Assembly: GCF_000374845.1 (NCBI RefSeq)
Contig: NZ_KB895422.1
Location: 62,001 to 126,000, forward strand
Direction of reading: 5' to 3'
Length of the DNA: 64,000 bases
From: Paenibacillus terrigena DSM 21567
Lineage (GTDB): Bacteria; Bacillota; Bacilli; Paenibacillales; Paenibacillaceae
In this document: in pieces, positions 1 to 8,483 of the stretch
Layout of the letters: the number at the start of each line of letters is the position of its first letter
Position numbering within the stretch: position 1 is the first letter of the stretch
Notes under the pieces: model-generated
Databases searched by the model: none
Told to the model about the DNA's origin: nothing
Seen by the model: only the letters and a program-made list of their open reading frames with translations
Made by a program: the position numbers and the translations under genes

Positions 1-462
1 CGGTTCATGCTCAAGCTGAAGCTAGGCTACCCGACGTTTGATGAGGGGCTCCTTGTCTTGTCCCGATTCCGGGAACAACAACCGCTCGAACAGCTCGAGC
101 CCGTCGCTTCCAAAGCAGACATTATTCAGGCGCGAGCCAACTATACAAAAGTACATATTAGCGACGATATGCTGGAATATCTATTGAGAATCGTGGAACA
201 GACGCGCAAACACCCGGATATCGCACTCGGAGCAAGCCCTCGAGCGAGCCAAGCCTTACTGCGCGCCGTTCAAGCTTATGCTGTTATCCGCGGCCGGGAA
301 TTCGTATCTCCTGATGATGTGAAAGAGATGGTCACACCTGTGCTCGCCCATCGCCTGCTCTTCCGGAATGCTTCGCAGCTGCGAGATCAGCAAGCCGAGA
401 ATGTACTGGGACAAATTCTGAATCAAGTTCCCGTACCTTCCGAACCACTATTGAAGGGGTAA
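1..462 (+). CDS. MoxR-family AAA+ ATPase, C-terminal part (5' end outside window)
   Basis: The reading frame is open from base 1, so this is the last 153 residues of a longer protein. The Walker motifs lie upstream of the window. Visible are an arginine-rich segment typical of the MoxR lid domain and the sensor-2-like motif GASPRAS followed by a helix and a REFVSPDDV stretch, which is characteristic of MoxR C-termini. MoxR ATPases act as chaperones or activators for partners carrying DUF58 or VWA domains. The next gene encodes a DUF58 protein only 5 bp downstream, which fits a shared operon. The specific substrate is unknown. Confidence 0.85.
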   Translation, partial: RFMLKLKLGYPTFDEGLLVLSRFREQQPLEQLEPVASKADIIQARANYTKVHISDDMLEYLLRIVEQTRKHPDIALGASPRASQALLRAVQAYAVIRGREFVSPDDVKEMVTPVLAHRLLFRNASQLRDQQAENVLGQILNQVPVPSEPLLKG

Positions 463-467
463 TCGCG

Positions 468-1586
468 ATGCCATTGCATTGGTTCATTTTATTCGCCGTT
501 ATCGTTATTGGTCTACAAGCCCTCCTCTTTAAGGTGCGCGCGTTATCTCGCTTGGGCTATTCCAGAACGTTTACGAAGCATCGCCTATTCGCACAGGATC
601 AAGTAGAGATGACAGAAACCATTCGAAATGATAAGCTGCTGCCGCTGCCATGGGTTCGTCTCGAATCGATGCTGCCTAGTTCGCTTCATTTCGGGAATCA
701 GACGAACTTAGCGATCAATACAGGAGAACTGCTCCAGAATCATCGAAGCTTGTTCACCTTAAAATCATACACACAAATTGTGCGAAGACATCAGATTACT
801 TGTACGCGCCGCGGGATTTACCGATTGAACAGTGCCACCATGACCGCAGGAGATCTATTCGGGATGTTCGATGCCGTGCGCACCCTTCCGCTCGATCTCG
901 AATTGATCGTCTATCCGGAGATCGTGCCGCTGCATCAGATTCCATTCTCCAATAAGAGTTGGATTGGGGACATGACAGTACGACGCTGGATTCTCGAGGA
1001 CCCCTTCTGGAAATCCGGTGTGAGATCTTATCAACCTGGGGACCCGCTGAAAACCGTACATTGGAAAGCAACCGCGCGCACGAACCAGCTTCAAGTGCAT
1101 CAGCTTGATTTTACCGCTGACCGTAAGATCATGATTCTGTTAAATTTCGAGACAACGAAGGGCATGTGGTCCAAAGTCACGCACCCGGAGATGATCGAAC
1201 AAGCGATATCCTACGCCGCTTCGATCGCGAATACGACCATCCCGCAAGGCATTGAGACAGGCTTTGCCTGCAATGGAACGATGAAGACGCTCGCGAAAGG
1301 GCAGCCCGTTGTCATTCCTCCCGCGGCTGGTACGCATCATCTTACCGATGTATTCGAAAATATGGCGAAGCTCGAACTGGAGCTATCCGCATCCTTTCGT
1401 ACCTTTATGGAGATCTGGGAAGATGCTGCAGGAACAGACTTCATTATCCTGACCGCGATTCCGCTTACCGATATAGAGCCTTTGTTATCCCGAATCCGCA
1501 TGCGGGGGAATGGTATTGAAATCGTGGAGCTCAAACGCACAAATCAATCCGCACATGAAGTTGAGGAGGACACCATCTATGTTTAA
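468..1586 (+). CDS. DUF58 domain-containing protein
   Basis: A 372-residue protein with an N-terminal hydrophobic segment (about residues 3-20) that probably anchors it in the membrane. The DUF58 signature lies near residues 188-212 (YQPGDP, then HWKATAR). DUF58 proteins are regularly encoded beside MoxR ATPases and transglutaminase or DUF4129 membrane proteins, as here, and the set is thought to act in envelope assembly or stress; the exact role is unproven. The Shine-Dalgarno sequence (AAGGGG) overlaps the end of the moxR gene. The 3' end overlaps the start of the next gene by 8 bp, indicating translational coupling. Confidence 0.85.
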   Translation: MPLHWFILFAVIVIGLQALLFKVRALSRLGYSRTFTKHRLFAQDQVEMTETIRNDKLLPLPWVRLESMLPSSLHFGNQTNLAINTGELLQNHRSLFTLKSYTQIVRRHQITCTRRGIYRLNSATMTAGDLFGMFDAVRTLPLDLELIVYPEIVPLHQIPFSNKSWIGDMTVRRWILEDPFWKSGVRSYQPGDPLKTVHWKATARTNQLQVHQLDFTADRKIMILLNFETTKGMWSKVTHPEMIEQAISYAASIANTTIPQGIETGFACNGTMKTLAKGQPVVIPPAAGTHHLTDVFENMAKLELELSASFRTFMEIWEDAAGTDFIILTAIPLTDIEPLLSRIRMRGNGIEIVELKRTNQSAHEVEEDTIYV

Positions 1587-2910
1587 TCGTATCCTCCGTT
1601 CTGTTGGACTGATTCGAACCCTGACCGAATATGCCATGATGCTTCCTATCATTCTGCTGCTCCATATCTATCTCATACCGGATATACCATCACTTACGCT
1701 CTTGCTTACTCTCGTCTATCCGGCCTGTCACCGGATTGGTCAAATGACAAAATCATGGATTTACTGGCAACGTGATGTCTTATGGCTTACTGGATTGCTT
1801 ATCCTGACCGTCACCTTCATTGTAATGACAGGACCGCTGACCATGTCACACATGATACCGCCATTGATCGGCTTCACCCTATTCACGCGCGGTGTGAAAA
1901 TCGTAACCAGAGGAATGCCAATGTGGAGCACGGTGACCTGGTATTGGGGCGCGCTCGCAGCCTATTTCTTCACTTATGCTCTTGCCAGCATTCGGCCTGA
2001 AATTAGACAATTCGGGTTATATTTGTTAGCTGGCGGGTTATGGATGATCGTAACCACCCTGATGATGATGAATCAGAATATCCTGCATCGTGCGAATATG
2101 ACAAGGGATTCCGCTGCCAAACTGCCAGAGGGCATCCTTCGTCAAAATACAAAATATGTCTTCGCGCTGATTGCCATCACGTTGTTCTTCGCTGCGATGA
2201 TTTTCGGCAATCTCATGGATATCCTGATGCTATGGTTCCGTCAATTCGTCGCATGGTTGCTGCAAGATCGGCCCGCCGAAGTCGAACCCCGCCCCATTGA
2301 GCCTGTAGCAGAACCGCAGATGCCGCTCGCCGGACTCGAACCCGGGGAACCTAGTGCATTCATGAAATGGCTAGAGCAAATCATAATGATCTTGTTCTGG
2401 AGTGCGTTGATCATCGCAGTTATCGTCTTGTTGTGGCTGGGTCTACGGCATCTGATCAAGAAGCTGTTCCCGAAATTCTGGGCCGCTCTGCTGCGGTTCT
2501 TCGCACAGAAGCAGGAATTTACCCCATCGACCACTTTCTCTGATGAGCGAACCAATCTATTCGAGTGGGATAAGCTTCGTCAGCGTGTGTTCCGACCATG
2601 GGAAAATATCATGACCCGGTTCAGACAAAGAGATGTCCCTTATACCGAATTAACGAATAACCGTGATCGTATCCGCTATTGGTATCGATTCAAAATGAAT
2701 CAAGTGACGCGTAAGGGCTTCGCTGTGCAAGAGAGCTCCACCCCTTCTGAAACGCTCCGGCAAGTGAAGGAATGGGATGTACATGAAACCCCTAGCGACT
2801 TAGAGGAATTAGCTGAGACTTACAACGCGTCACGCTACGGGAGTCACGACATTCCCGATGAGACCGTCGATCGCCTGCGCAAGAAGTTCGGTAATTCATC
2901 TTCTTCGTAA
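1579..2910 (+). CDS. Multi-pass membrane protein with C-terminal DUF4129-like domain
   Basis: 443 residues. The ATG at 1579 is preferred over an upstream start at 1510 because GAGGAGG sits at 1563-1569 and the upstream start would lie deep inside the DUF58 gene. About eight hydrophobic segments fill roughly the first 330 residues. After a soluble linker, the last 80 residues contain an RIRYWYRF...GFAVQESSTPSETL pattern that resembles DUF4129, where a tyrosine-rich helix precedes a processed-helix motif. In related operons this position is often held by a TgpA-type transglutaminase fused to DUF4129; no Cys-His-Asp transglutaminase core is visible here. It is the last gene of the MoxR/DUF58 operon. 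Confidence 0.7.
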   Translation: MFNRILRSVGLIRTLTEYAMMLPIILLLHIYLIPDIPSLTLLLTLVYPACHRIGQMTKSWIYWQRDVLWLTGLLILTVTFIVMTGPLTMSHMIPPLIGFTLFTRGVKIVTRGMPMWSTVTWYWGALAAYFFTYALASIRPEIRQFGLYLLAGGLWMIVTTLMMMNQNILHRANMTRDSAAKLPEGILRQNTKYVFALIAITLFFAAMIFGNLMDILMLWFRQFVAWLLQDRPAEVEPRPIEPVAEPQMPLAGLEPGEPSAFMKWLEQIIMILFWSALIIAVIVLLWLGLRHLIKKLFPKFWAALLRFFAQKQEFTPSTTFSDERTNLFEWDKLRQRVFRPWENIMTRFRQRDVPYTELTNNRDRIRYWYRFKMNQVTRKGFAVQESSTPSETLRQVKEWDVHETPSDLEELAETYNASRYGSHDIPDETVDRLRKKFGNSSSS

Positions 2911-2914
2911 CAAA

Positions 2915-2948
2915 AATACCCCCAGTGACGATGGTCACTGGGGGTATT
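2915..2948. terminator. Bidirectional intrinsic terminator
   Basis: A perfect 15-bp inverted repeat with a GATG loop (arms 2915-2929 and 2934-2948), A-rich on the left and ending in TATT on the right. It lies between the convergent DUF4129-protein and FMN-reductase genes and can serve both. Confidence 0.85.
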
Positions 2949-2968
2949 GAGCTAATCGCTCATACCAT

Positions 2969-3526
2969 TTATGAATGCGCACAGGACTTCGATGACAACT
3001 GATCCGCAAGCGCGAGGAAAGTTCCTAGTACACGCATGATCCGTTTGCTCATCTCATGTTCGGGGTCGAGCTGCGGCTGCTCGAATACGTTGCGCTGTGC
3101 TCCGCCGACAGACAACCATTCCGGGCAATTGATGCCATGCAGATTCCGTACGATCGCTTGAATCTGCTGCAATGAACTTACGCCGACATCTCCGCCAGAT
3201 GAACTGACAGCCAGAACCGGCTTTAAGCTGAAATGATCTTTATTCATAAAATCCAGAGCATTCTTCAGCACACCACTCACACTCCCATGGTATTCGGGTG
3301 TCGCAAGCACAATAGCCTGGGAAGACAAGACGGCTTTTTTCATATCGCTGACATTCACGTCATTCGCATAAGACAGATCTGGCGAATATAAAGGCATCGG
3401 CTTCTCATAGAGATCAATGAAAATCACCTCATGACCTTGCTCTTGTATCGTTCTAGCCAGAACCTTAGCCACTTGAGTACTGGACGCACCTTTTCGATTA
3501 CTTCCTGCAATAATTGAAATTTTCAT
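2969..3526 (-). CDS. NADPH-dependent FMN reductase (flavodoxin-like fold)
   Basis: 185 residues, the usual size of the SsuE/ArsH-type NAD(P)H:FMN reductase or azoreductase family. The N-terminus has the phosphate-binding loop GSNRKGASS (residues 8-16) after a beta strand. The TPEYHGSVSGVLKNALD motif around residues 76-92 is diagnostic for the family. Such enzymes reduce free FMN or quinones and azo dyes using NAD(P)H in the cytoplasm. The substrate cannot be told from sequence. It is monocistronic between two terminators. Confidence 0.85.
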   Translation of the reverse strand: MKISIIAGSNRKGASSTQVAKVLARTIQEQGHEVIFIDLYEKPMPLYSPDLSYANDVNVSDMKKAVLSSQAIVLATPEYHGSVSGVLKNALDFMNKDHFSLKPVLAVSSSGGDVGVSSLQQIQAIVRNLHGINCPEWLSVGGAQRNVFEQPQLDPEHEMSKRIMRVLGTFLALADQLSSKSCAHS

Positions 3527-3665
3527 ACCAATCGAATCCTCTCACTAATAGTTGATGTACGACTATTTTACCTTATTTTCCCTTATCGTACATCCTTAGC
3601 AAGTCTGAATACGTAATACGACTTTAGTCTGATTTTGTCAGACTTCTGGAAATAAAGCACCACAC

Positions 3666-3698
3666 AAAAAAGCCTGCTAAGCATAACGCTTAGCAGGC
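3666..3698 (-). terminator. Intrinsic terminator of the 82-aa gene
   Basis: An 11-bp perfect stem (3672-3682 with 3688-3698) and a 5-nt loop. Read on the minus strand it is followed by a run of six T. Confidence 0.85.
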
Positions 3699-3704
3699 AT
3701 CTCA

Positions 3705-3953
3705 TTAATCTTCATCATCCATTTGGTTCATCGATTCCAGGAACTCTTCGGTCGCTCGATCTCGCGCACGGCCTTTATCCTTAAGCCGTTCAATGGCAGG
3801 CTGGATCAAGAGATCCACTTCCCGTTGCACGGTATAAGCAAGATCGTATCGCGTCTGCGATTCGAGATAGGAACCAACTTCCATCAACGCATTGTATCGA
3901 TCCAGTTCATCGCGGGTTAATAACCCACGAACTTGAACGCTGCAATGCCGCAT
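3705..3953 (-). CDS. Conserved hypothetical protein, 82 aa
   Basis: A small, charged, mostly helical acidic protein (a DRATEEFLESMNQMDDED-type C-terminus) with no signal peptide or membrane segment. I do not recognise the family. It starts 1 bp after the stop of the NADH dehydrogenase gene and is followed by a clean terminator, so it is most likely the second gene of a two-gene operon with the dehydrogenase. The Shine-Dalgarno sequence is weak (AAGGT, about 13 nt upstream), consistent with translational coupling. Confidence 0.65.
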   Translation of the reverse strand: MRHCSVQVRGLLTRDELDRYNALMEVGSYLESQTRYDLAYTVQREVDLLIQPAIERLKDKGRARDRATEEFLESMNQMDDED

Positions 3954-3954
3954 C

Positions 3955-5151
3955 TTATAGGAATTTACCTTTTTTCAATACGAGCGACAATCCGCCAATA
4001 ATGAACAGGTAACGAATATCGATAATTTTCTTCAATTGTGCAGCTGTGAAGCCCTTAAGCTTCTTCGTGCCTACGATACCAATCGCTTCGCCTTTACCAA
4101 GGGAGGCAACTGTACCTTTGTTGCTGAATACGAATTTCGTAGGTTGTTGGTTACGGATCGACGCAACGATATTGTTCGCACAAGTCACACCTTGCTGCAT
4201 CGCAATTTGCGCTGTTGGCGGATAAGGACGACCTTCTGGGTTGAACATCAAGGAGTTGTCTCCGATAACGAAGATGTTCTCTTGTCCAGGAACACGCAAG
4301 AACTCATCGACTTTAACGCGACCGCGCATCGTCTCGATACCCGCTTCTTCGATCATACGGTTACCACGAACCCCAGCAGCCCATACGACAGTTTGTGACT
4401 TGATCAATTCGCCTTCACCAACGATAACACCATCTGGTGTTGCTTCTTTGATCGGTGTACCAATTTTGAACGTAACACCTTTGTTCTGAAGCACGTTCAT
4501 CGCGTATTCTACAAGCTCAGGATCGAATCCTGGCAATGCAGATGGAGCTGCTTCTACGTTATAGATTTTTACAAGCGAAGGATCTACATCGTATTGTTTG
4601 CATAGTTCAGGAATACGATCTGAAAGCTCGGATACGAACTCGATCCCTGTGAATCCTGCGCCACCGACAACGAATGTAAGACGGTCAAGACGCGTCTCAT
4701 CCTGTTTGTACGCTGCAAATTGATACTCGATGTGCTGACGGATCATACGAACCGAGTTAATACTGCGAATACTCATCGCGTATTCTTTCATCCCTGGGAT
4801 ACCGAATGTTTCCGTCTCGCCGCCCACCGAAATAATCAGGTAGTCATAAGAAAGCGCGCTTCCATCCTCCAGAAGAACTTTCTTCTCTTGCGTACGAATT
4901 TGTTGTACCGTTGCTTTAACGAAATCAATTTTGAACTCATCGATCAACTTGGAAATCGCAACGCGTGCGTTCTCCATTTGATCCGTACCCGCAGCAGGCA
5001 TATGCAAATGCGTTGTGAAATAGTGGTAGTCATGCTTATTCACAAGCGTTACATCCGCTTCGTTATAGTTCAATTCTTTCTGTAGGCGCTGTGCTGTAAG
5101 AATACCGCCATATCCGGCACCTAAGATGACAATTTTAGGAATATTACTCAT
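3955..5151 (-). CDS. yumB: Type II NADH dehydrogenase (NDH-2, YumB-like)
   Basis: 398 residues, the normal length for bacterial NDH-2. The FAD-binding loop GAGYGG is at residues 11-16. The second dinucleotide (NADH) fold has GGAGFTGIE around residue 163. The FVIGDNS motif near residue 297 is the C-terminal FAD contact. The C-terminus is hydrophobic and basic, as expected for peripheral membrane attachment. It passes electrons from NADH to menaquinone without pumping protons. It is divergent from yumC, the order seen in Bacillus, and leads an operon with the 82-aa gene. Confidence 0.9.
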   Translation of the reverse strand: MSNIPKIVILGAGYGGILTAQRLQKELNYNEADVTLVNKHDYHYFTTHLHMPAAGTDQMENARVAISKLIDEFKIDFVKATVQQIRTQEKKVLLEDGSALSYDYLIISVGGETETFGIPGMKEYAMSIRSINSVRMIRQHIEYQFAAYKQDETRLDRLTFVVGGAGFTGIEFVSELSDRIPELCKQYDVDPSLVKIYNVEAAPSALPGFDPELVEYAMNVLQNKGVTFKIGTPIKEATPDGVIVGEGELIKSQTVVWAAGVRGNRMIEEAGIETMRGRVKVDEFLRVPGQENIFVIGDNSLMFNPEGRPYPPTAQIAMQQGVTCANNIVASIRNQQPTKFVFSNKGTVASLGKGEAIGIVGTKKLKGFTAAQLKKIIDIRYLFIIGGLSLVLKKGKFL

Positions 5152-5532
5152 GGTTGATCCCTTCCAATCCTTCTTGTGATTTATTGTATAGTATAAAACA
5201 TGAATATGTGAAAAATTACACTTACAAAATAAAAAAATGGTGTAATGCCACGTTCTATATTCAAATCAATGAACATTTCATGAACAAACTGTATCAGAAT
5301 TGTGCAGGATTCGACAACTGGTTTATTAACCCAAATGAAATCATACTGATTTTTCTCAAGAATATCAAGCTTTTCTTCAAAAAAGATTCGACATTTTTCA
5401 TTTTATTTTTTTTGCAACCCGATTAAGTTTATTTGTTGATTCAAAAATGAAAATAGGTTTCATTCCCTTGCTGAGAAGCTTATAATAATTAAGGATGTGT
5501 AACAAATAATATTGAATTTCGGAGGTGCCCCT
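5152..5532. promoter_or_regulatory. AT-rich divergent promoter region between ndh and yumC
   Basis: 380 bp without a credible gene; an open frame at 5154-5426 has no ribosome binding site and AT-driven composition. A TATAAT at 5481-5486 is a plausible -10 for yumC. A TATACT-like hexamer on the minus strand near 5189-5194 may serve ndh. Two exact TTCGACA heptamers (5310-5316, 5387-5393) are complements of the Spo0A-box core TGTCGAA. A loosely palindromic TGTGAA-N-ACAC sequence at 5206-5223 resembles a Rex site only partly. Confidence 0.4.
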
Positions 5533-6537
5533 GTGGACCAACAAAATCTAACGACTCAAGAGCCCGCTGATATCCTGATCATCGGTGGCGGACCTGCCGG
5601 TATGTTTGCAGCATTTTACGGAGGTATGCGTCAAGCGTCCGTTAAATTGATCGAGAGTATGCCACAATTAGGCGGACAATTGGCAGCATTATATCCTGAA
5701 AAATACATTTACGATGTAGCAGGCTTCCCGAAGGTCACTGCGCAAGAGCTCGTCGATAACTTGAGCAAACAGATGGAAATGTTCCAGACCGATGTACGAC
5801 TCGAAGAGAAAGTTATCGATGTCGTGAAGAAAGACGAGCGCCTCTTCGAAGTTACGACAGATAAAGGTGTTCATTATGCTAAAGCCATTATCATCACTGC
5901 AGGTGTAGGCGCATTTGAACCACGCCGTCTAGAGCTGCCTGAAGCTGCGCAATACGAGAAGAAAAACTTGAAGTATTTCGTTAGCGATTTACAGCAATAT
6001 GCGGGTCAAAAAGTATTGATCAGCGGCGGCGGTGACTCTGCACTTGACTGGGCTCTTATGCTCGAACCGATTGCAGAACAAGTTACGTTGATCCATCGCC
6101 GGGACAAATTCCGAGCACATGAACACAGTGTAGAGCGTCTCATGGCTTCGAAGGTAAAAGTCATTACGCCAACCGAAATTGTTAGCCTCCATGGCGCAGA
6201 TCAAATCGAGCAAGTTACGATCCAAGATGTGAAGACAAATGAACAGACGAAGATCGATGTTGATGCTGTTATCGTGACATTCGGATTTGTATCTTCACTT
6301 GGTCCAATTGCAGATTGGGGCATTAACATTCAAGGCGGTTCAATTGTTGTTGACACACGCATGGAGACAAATATCCCAGGTATCTTCGCTGCAGGCGATA
6401 TTACGACTTACCCTGGTAAATTGAAACTGATTGCAGTTGGCTTCGGTGAAGCACCTACGGCGATCAACAATGCGAAGGTCTATGTAGACCCAAGCGCGAA
6501 GCTATCCCCAGGACACAGCAGCAGCATGAAGGTATAG
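5533..6537 (+). CDS. yumC: Ferredoxin/flavodoxin--NADP+ reductase, thioredoxin-reductase type (YumC-like)
   Basis: 334 residues from GTG at 5533, chosen because GGAGGTG at 5521-5527 lies at the right distance; an upstream TTG at 5512 lies before that site. It has a [10 protein letters not shown] motif near the N-terminus, a [15 protein letters not shown] motif near residue 165, and GDITTYPGK at about 290. It lacks the CxxC redox motif of true thioredoxin reductases, so it belongs to the FNR group found in Bacillus YumC. It reduces ferredoxin or flavodoxin in the cytoplasm. It neighbours other electron-transfer and Fe-S genes. Confidence 0.9.
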   Translation: MDQQNLTTQEPADILIIGGGPAGMFAAFYGGMRQASVKLIESMPQLGGQLAALYPEKYIYDVAGFPKVTAQELVDNLSKQMEMFQTDVRLEEKVIDVVKKDERLFEVTTDKGVHYAKAIIITAGVGAFEPRRLELPEAAQYEKKNLKYFVSDLQQYAGQKVLISGGGDSALDWALMLEPIAEQVTLIHRRDKFRAHEHSVERLMASKVKVITPTEIVSLHGADQIEQVTIQDVKTNEQTKIDVDAVIVTFGFVSSLGPIADWGINIQGGSIVVDTRMETNIPGIFAAGDITTYPGKLKLIAVGFGEAPTAINNAKVYVDPSAKLSPGHSSSMKV

Positions 6538-6602
6538 TCCACTTTTTTATTATATGTTAGTACAATAAAGGGTATCCTACATTTCAGAACTTCTTAAAGG
6601 AA

Positions 6603-6630
6603 GTTCAAAGTCATCTTTTGACTTTTGAAC
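6603..6630. repeat. Short GTTCAAA-ended palindrome (mini-copy of an intergenic repeat)
   Basis: The arms GTTCAAAGTCA and TGACTTTTGAAC form an 11-bp stem with one bulge and a loop of about 5 nt. The left tip (GTTCAAAGTCATCTTTT) matches the left tip of the 159-bp element at 52918 apart from a 2-base gap. It lies just before the ribosome binding site of the zinc-ribbon gene. No T-run follows, so it is a poor terminator. Confidence 0.5.
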
Positions 6631-6663
6631 ATGCACTTTACATTTTCTGAAAGGGGGATACCC

Positions 6664-6921
6664 TTGTCTTATCGCTGTCCGCTATGTAACGGTTTCATCG
6701 CTTCCCATGTGACTTGTCCAGCTTGTCACCAGCTTGCGTCAGACTACGGCAAATTAGAGGATTACGAGGGACCCTACAGCCCTTATGCGGATTACTCCGC
6801 TTATTCTGAGCTCCACTCGATGAATCAAGATGCACCCGTCTGTACACATCTTCTCTACTGTGAAGTTTGTCAGCGATCATCCCCTCTCCAAGTCAGAGAA
6901 TGGGGCCCTAATCTGGAGTGA
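6664..6921 (+). CDS. Small zinc-ribbon-like protein
   Basis: 85 residues from a TTG at 6664, preceded by AAAGGGGG at 6651-6658. An upstream ATG would put that site inside the gene. The N-terminus has two CxxC knuckles (CPLC and CPAC) separated by about ten residues, typical of a zinc ribbon, and a third CEVC near the C-terminus. The middle is rich in Tyr and Ser. The function is unknown. The ferredoxin reductase gene upstream may or may not be co-transcribed. Confidence 0.6.
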   Translation: MSYRCPLCNGFIASHVTCPACHQLASDYGKLEDYEGPYSPYADYSAYSELHSMNQDAPVCTHLLYCEVCQRSSPLQVREWGPNLE

Positions 6922-6935
6922 ATAAAAGGTATGAA

Positions 6936-7061
6936 TTACTGCAACGGAAGCTGACGCAATCGTATCTCGGCTAAGAGCAGTCGGATAAATTCTCCCTCTA
7001 ACTGCAACTCTATCGCCTTATAATACGATTCTACCAATAGCTCATCGGATAGAATAGACAT
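6936..7061 (-). CDS. sda: Sporulation checkpoint antikinase Sda
   Basis: A 41-residue ORF. The sequence begins MSILSDELLVESYYKA and continues with an LxxxFI...EIRLR helix, closely resembling Bacillus Sda (a LSDELLIESYxKA helical hairpin). Sda binds sporulation histidine kinases and blocks autophosphorylation when replication initiation or DNA integrity is disturbed. The Shine-Dalgarno sequence (GGGAAGGAAG) is properly placed. The C-terminal tail is shorter than in Bacillus subtilis. In B. subtilis sda transcription is controlled by DnaA, and two or three DnaA-box matches lie directly upstream here (7142-7241). Identification is by sequence pattern and context. Confidence 0.85.
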   Translation of the reverse strand: MSILSDELLVESYYKAIELQLEGEFIRLLLAEIRLRQLPLQ

Positions 7062-7141
7062 CACACATACTTCCTTCCCTTTTATTTCCTGTTATTGAAT
7101 TTTACTATATCACGCACACGCAAACAGAACAAGCGTTCCGG

Positions 7142-7241
7142 TTATCCACACCACGTTGTGGAAATCCTGTGATCTAATTGTTAATAACTCCCAAATTAAG
7201 CGTACTTACGCCCTGTAATATGTGGATAATAGTTATTCACA
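7142..7241. promoter_or_regulatory. Cluster of DnaA boxes upstream of sda
   Basis: TTATCCACA is perfect at 7142-7150 and on the opposite strand at 7221-7229. TTATTCACA, which fits the relaxed TTATNCACA consensus, is at 7233-7241. A weaker two-mismatch site lies on the opposite strand at 7158-7166. All fall within 100 bp, starting 80 bp upstream of the sda start codon. This matches the known DnaA regulation of sda in Bacillus subtilis. Confidence 0.7.
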
Positions 7242-7351
7242 GGCTCATAACCGGAAAGCTGTATAAAAAAATTCTATTACACCGCCTATCACCAAAAATC
7301 AAAACTATCATATAATATGATAGAAAGAGAAAAGATGAATCTCCCCCTTTC

Positions 7352-8014
7352 TTATTGCGGACGAGTATTCACCTCAAAAATCCAAATCTTCCCACTCGTA
7401 TCGATTCCATAATCAAACCCTAGCTGCCCTATTCCCGGAAATTTCCGCTCCAGAATTGTCGTAGACAACACCGTCAATTGCCGCATTTCGCTCTTCTTCG
7501 CTGCTACTTGCCCTCCTGAAAATGATCTTCTAATTCCTTGAGACGCTGACAACTTTGCCCCGCCCTTGCACAAATTCGTCACGAACAACCCTCGCCGCGC
7601 CAATCGGCCGACCATCGCACGAATTTCCCAATACTCTCTAACCTTCACAACTTTGACTCGATAATCGATCGGACGGCCATCTATTTTTGCTAAATGAATT
7701 CCACGTTGAATGATGTAACGGCGTTTCTTCTTCACGCCGCTAAGGGAGCGAAACAAGCGGCCGAAACTCCTAAATGACCGGTGCTTCGACATGGCTGTAT
7801 AGGAATAGGTCTCCCCTTCCTTGGTTACCTTGATGACGCCATAGCCTCCGCCACCAACAACCGGTTTAATTACGACCATACCATATGCGGACAACATGGA
7901 GTGTAGGTTTGCAGCATTGTATCTCTTTGTCTGAGGAATATGAGCTGCGATTTTAGCGTCAGACAGTAATACTGCTGTCTTAACCCATTTGTTAGCCAGT
8001 TGTCTTCCAGCCAT
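7352..8014 (-). CDS. YheC/YheD-family ATP-grasp protein (spore coat-associated type)
   Basis: 220 residues with an ATP-grasp layout: KPVVGGGGYGVIKV near residues 50-64 forms the glycine-rich ATP loop, and the C-terminus has a GFDYGIDTSGKIWIFEVNTRP metal/ATP-binding strand with the essential E-x-N. YheC/YheD relatives in Bacillus are endospore coat-associated and usually 360-450 residues long. This is a short form with the ATP-grasp core only. A good Shine-Dalgarno sequence (AAAGGGG) precedes the ATG. Substrate and ligase activity are unknown. Confidence 0.75.
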   Translation of the reverse strand: MAGRQLANKWVKTAVLLSDAKIAAHIPQTKRYNAANLHSMLSAYGMVVIKPVVGGGGYGVIKVTKEGETYSYTAMSKHRSFRSFGRLFRSLSGVKKKRRYIIQRGIHLAKIDGRPIDYRVKVVKVREYWEIRAMVGRLARRGLFVTNLCKGGAKLSASQGIRRSFSGGQVAAKKSEMRQLTVLSTTILERKFPGIGQLGFDYGIDTSGKIWIFEVNTRPQ

Positions 8015-8177
8015 TCCGTCATCCCCTTTCTGAGAGTATACTTATACATACTCAGATTGAGGGTGAGCCTCCTGTATCATTGTCCCCGGTATATGCCTTA
8101 ATTTGGATAGATAATTGTGAGTATTCGAGATATTATAGAAGGACAACAACCAATATTAAGCAAGGAGGAACCTTCCT

Positions 8178-8378
8178 TTGGAACAATTCGTTCAGAATCT
8201 ATATACCCTTAGCTATTATGCGATGGCTGTAATTCTTGTCCTTGTAACACTCTGTATCTTCGTTGTAGGGATTAAAATGTTCATCGATCGCAAACGCGGC
8301 ATCGGCAGCGCATTCGTAGTCTTCTCGATCCTCGCAACCGGAATGATCGCAGTTATGCTCAATCTAAAGTTTCTGTAA
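8178..8378 (+). CDS. Small two-helix membrane protein, 66 aa
   Basis: Starts at a TTG with AAGGAGG at 8162-8168. There are two hydrophobic segments (about residues 15-36 and 43-63) joined by a basic loop (DRKRG), giving a helical hairpin in the membrane with the loop probably cytoplasmic. The family is not recognised. It is monocistronic and ends at a strong hairpin terminator shared with the convergent Fe-S gene. Confidence 0.7.
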   Translation: MEQFVQNLYTLSYYAMAVILVLVTLCIFVVGIKMFIDRKRGIGSAFVVFSILATGMIAVMLNLKFL

Positions 8379-8404
8379 TCCAATCCGATCCATACATAGA
8401 TGCC

Positions 8405-8439
8405 AAAAAACCCCCTGAAGTCTTTCTTCAGGGGGGTTT
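8405..8439. terminator. Bidirectional intrinsic terminator
   Basis: A 10-bp stem (8411-8420 with 8426-8435), TCTTT loop, A6 on the left flank and GTTTA on the right. It lies between the convergent 66-aa membrane protein and erpA-like genes. Confidence 0.85.
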
Positions 8440-8483
8440 AGCATGTCTTATGGCGTTCACGCAAGCGTAACGCTATTCGTGTA

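Noticed and set aside
5206-5223. Rex-like site in the ndh promoter
   Set aside because: Only the left half matches TTGTGA well; the right half matches at 3 of 6 positions, too weak to claim.
5154-5426. 90-codon plus-strand open frame in the ndh/yumC gap
   Set aside because: No ribosome site, strongly AT-driven amino-acid content and its start overlaps the ndh leader.
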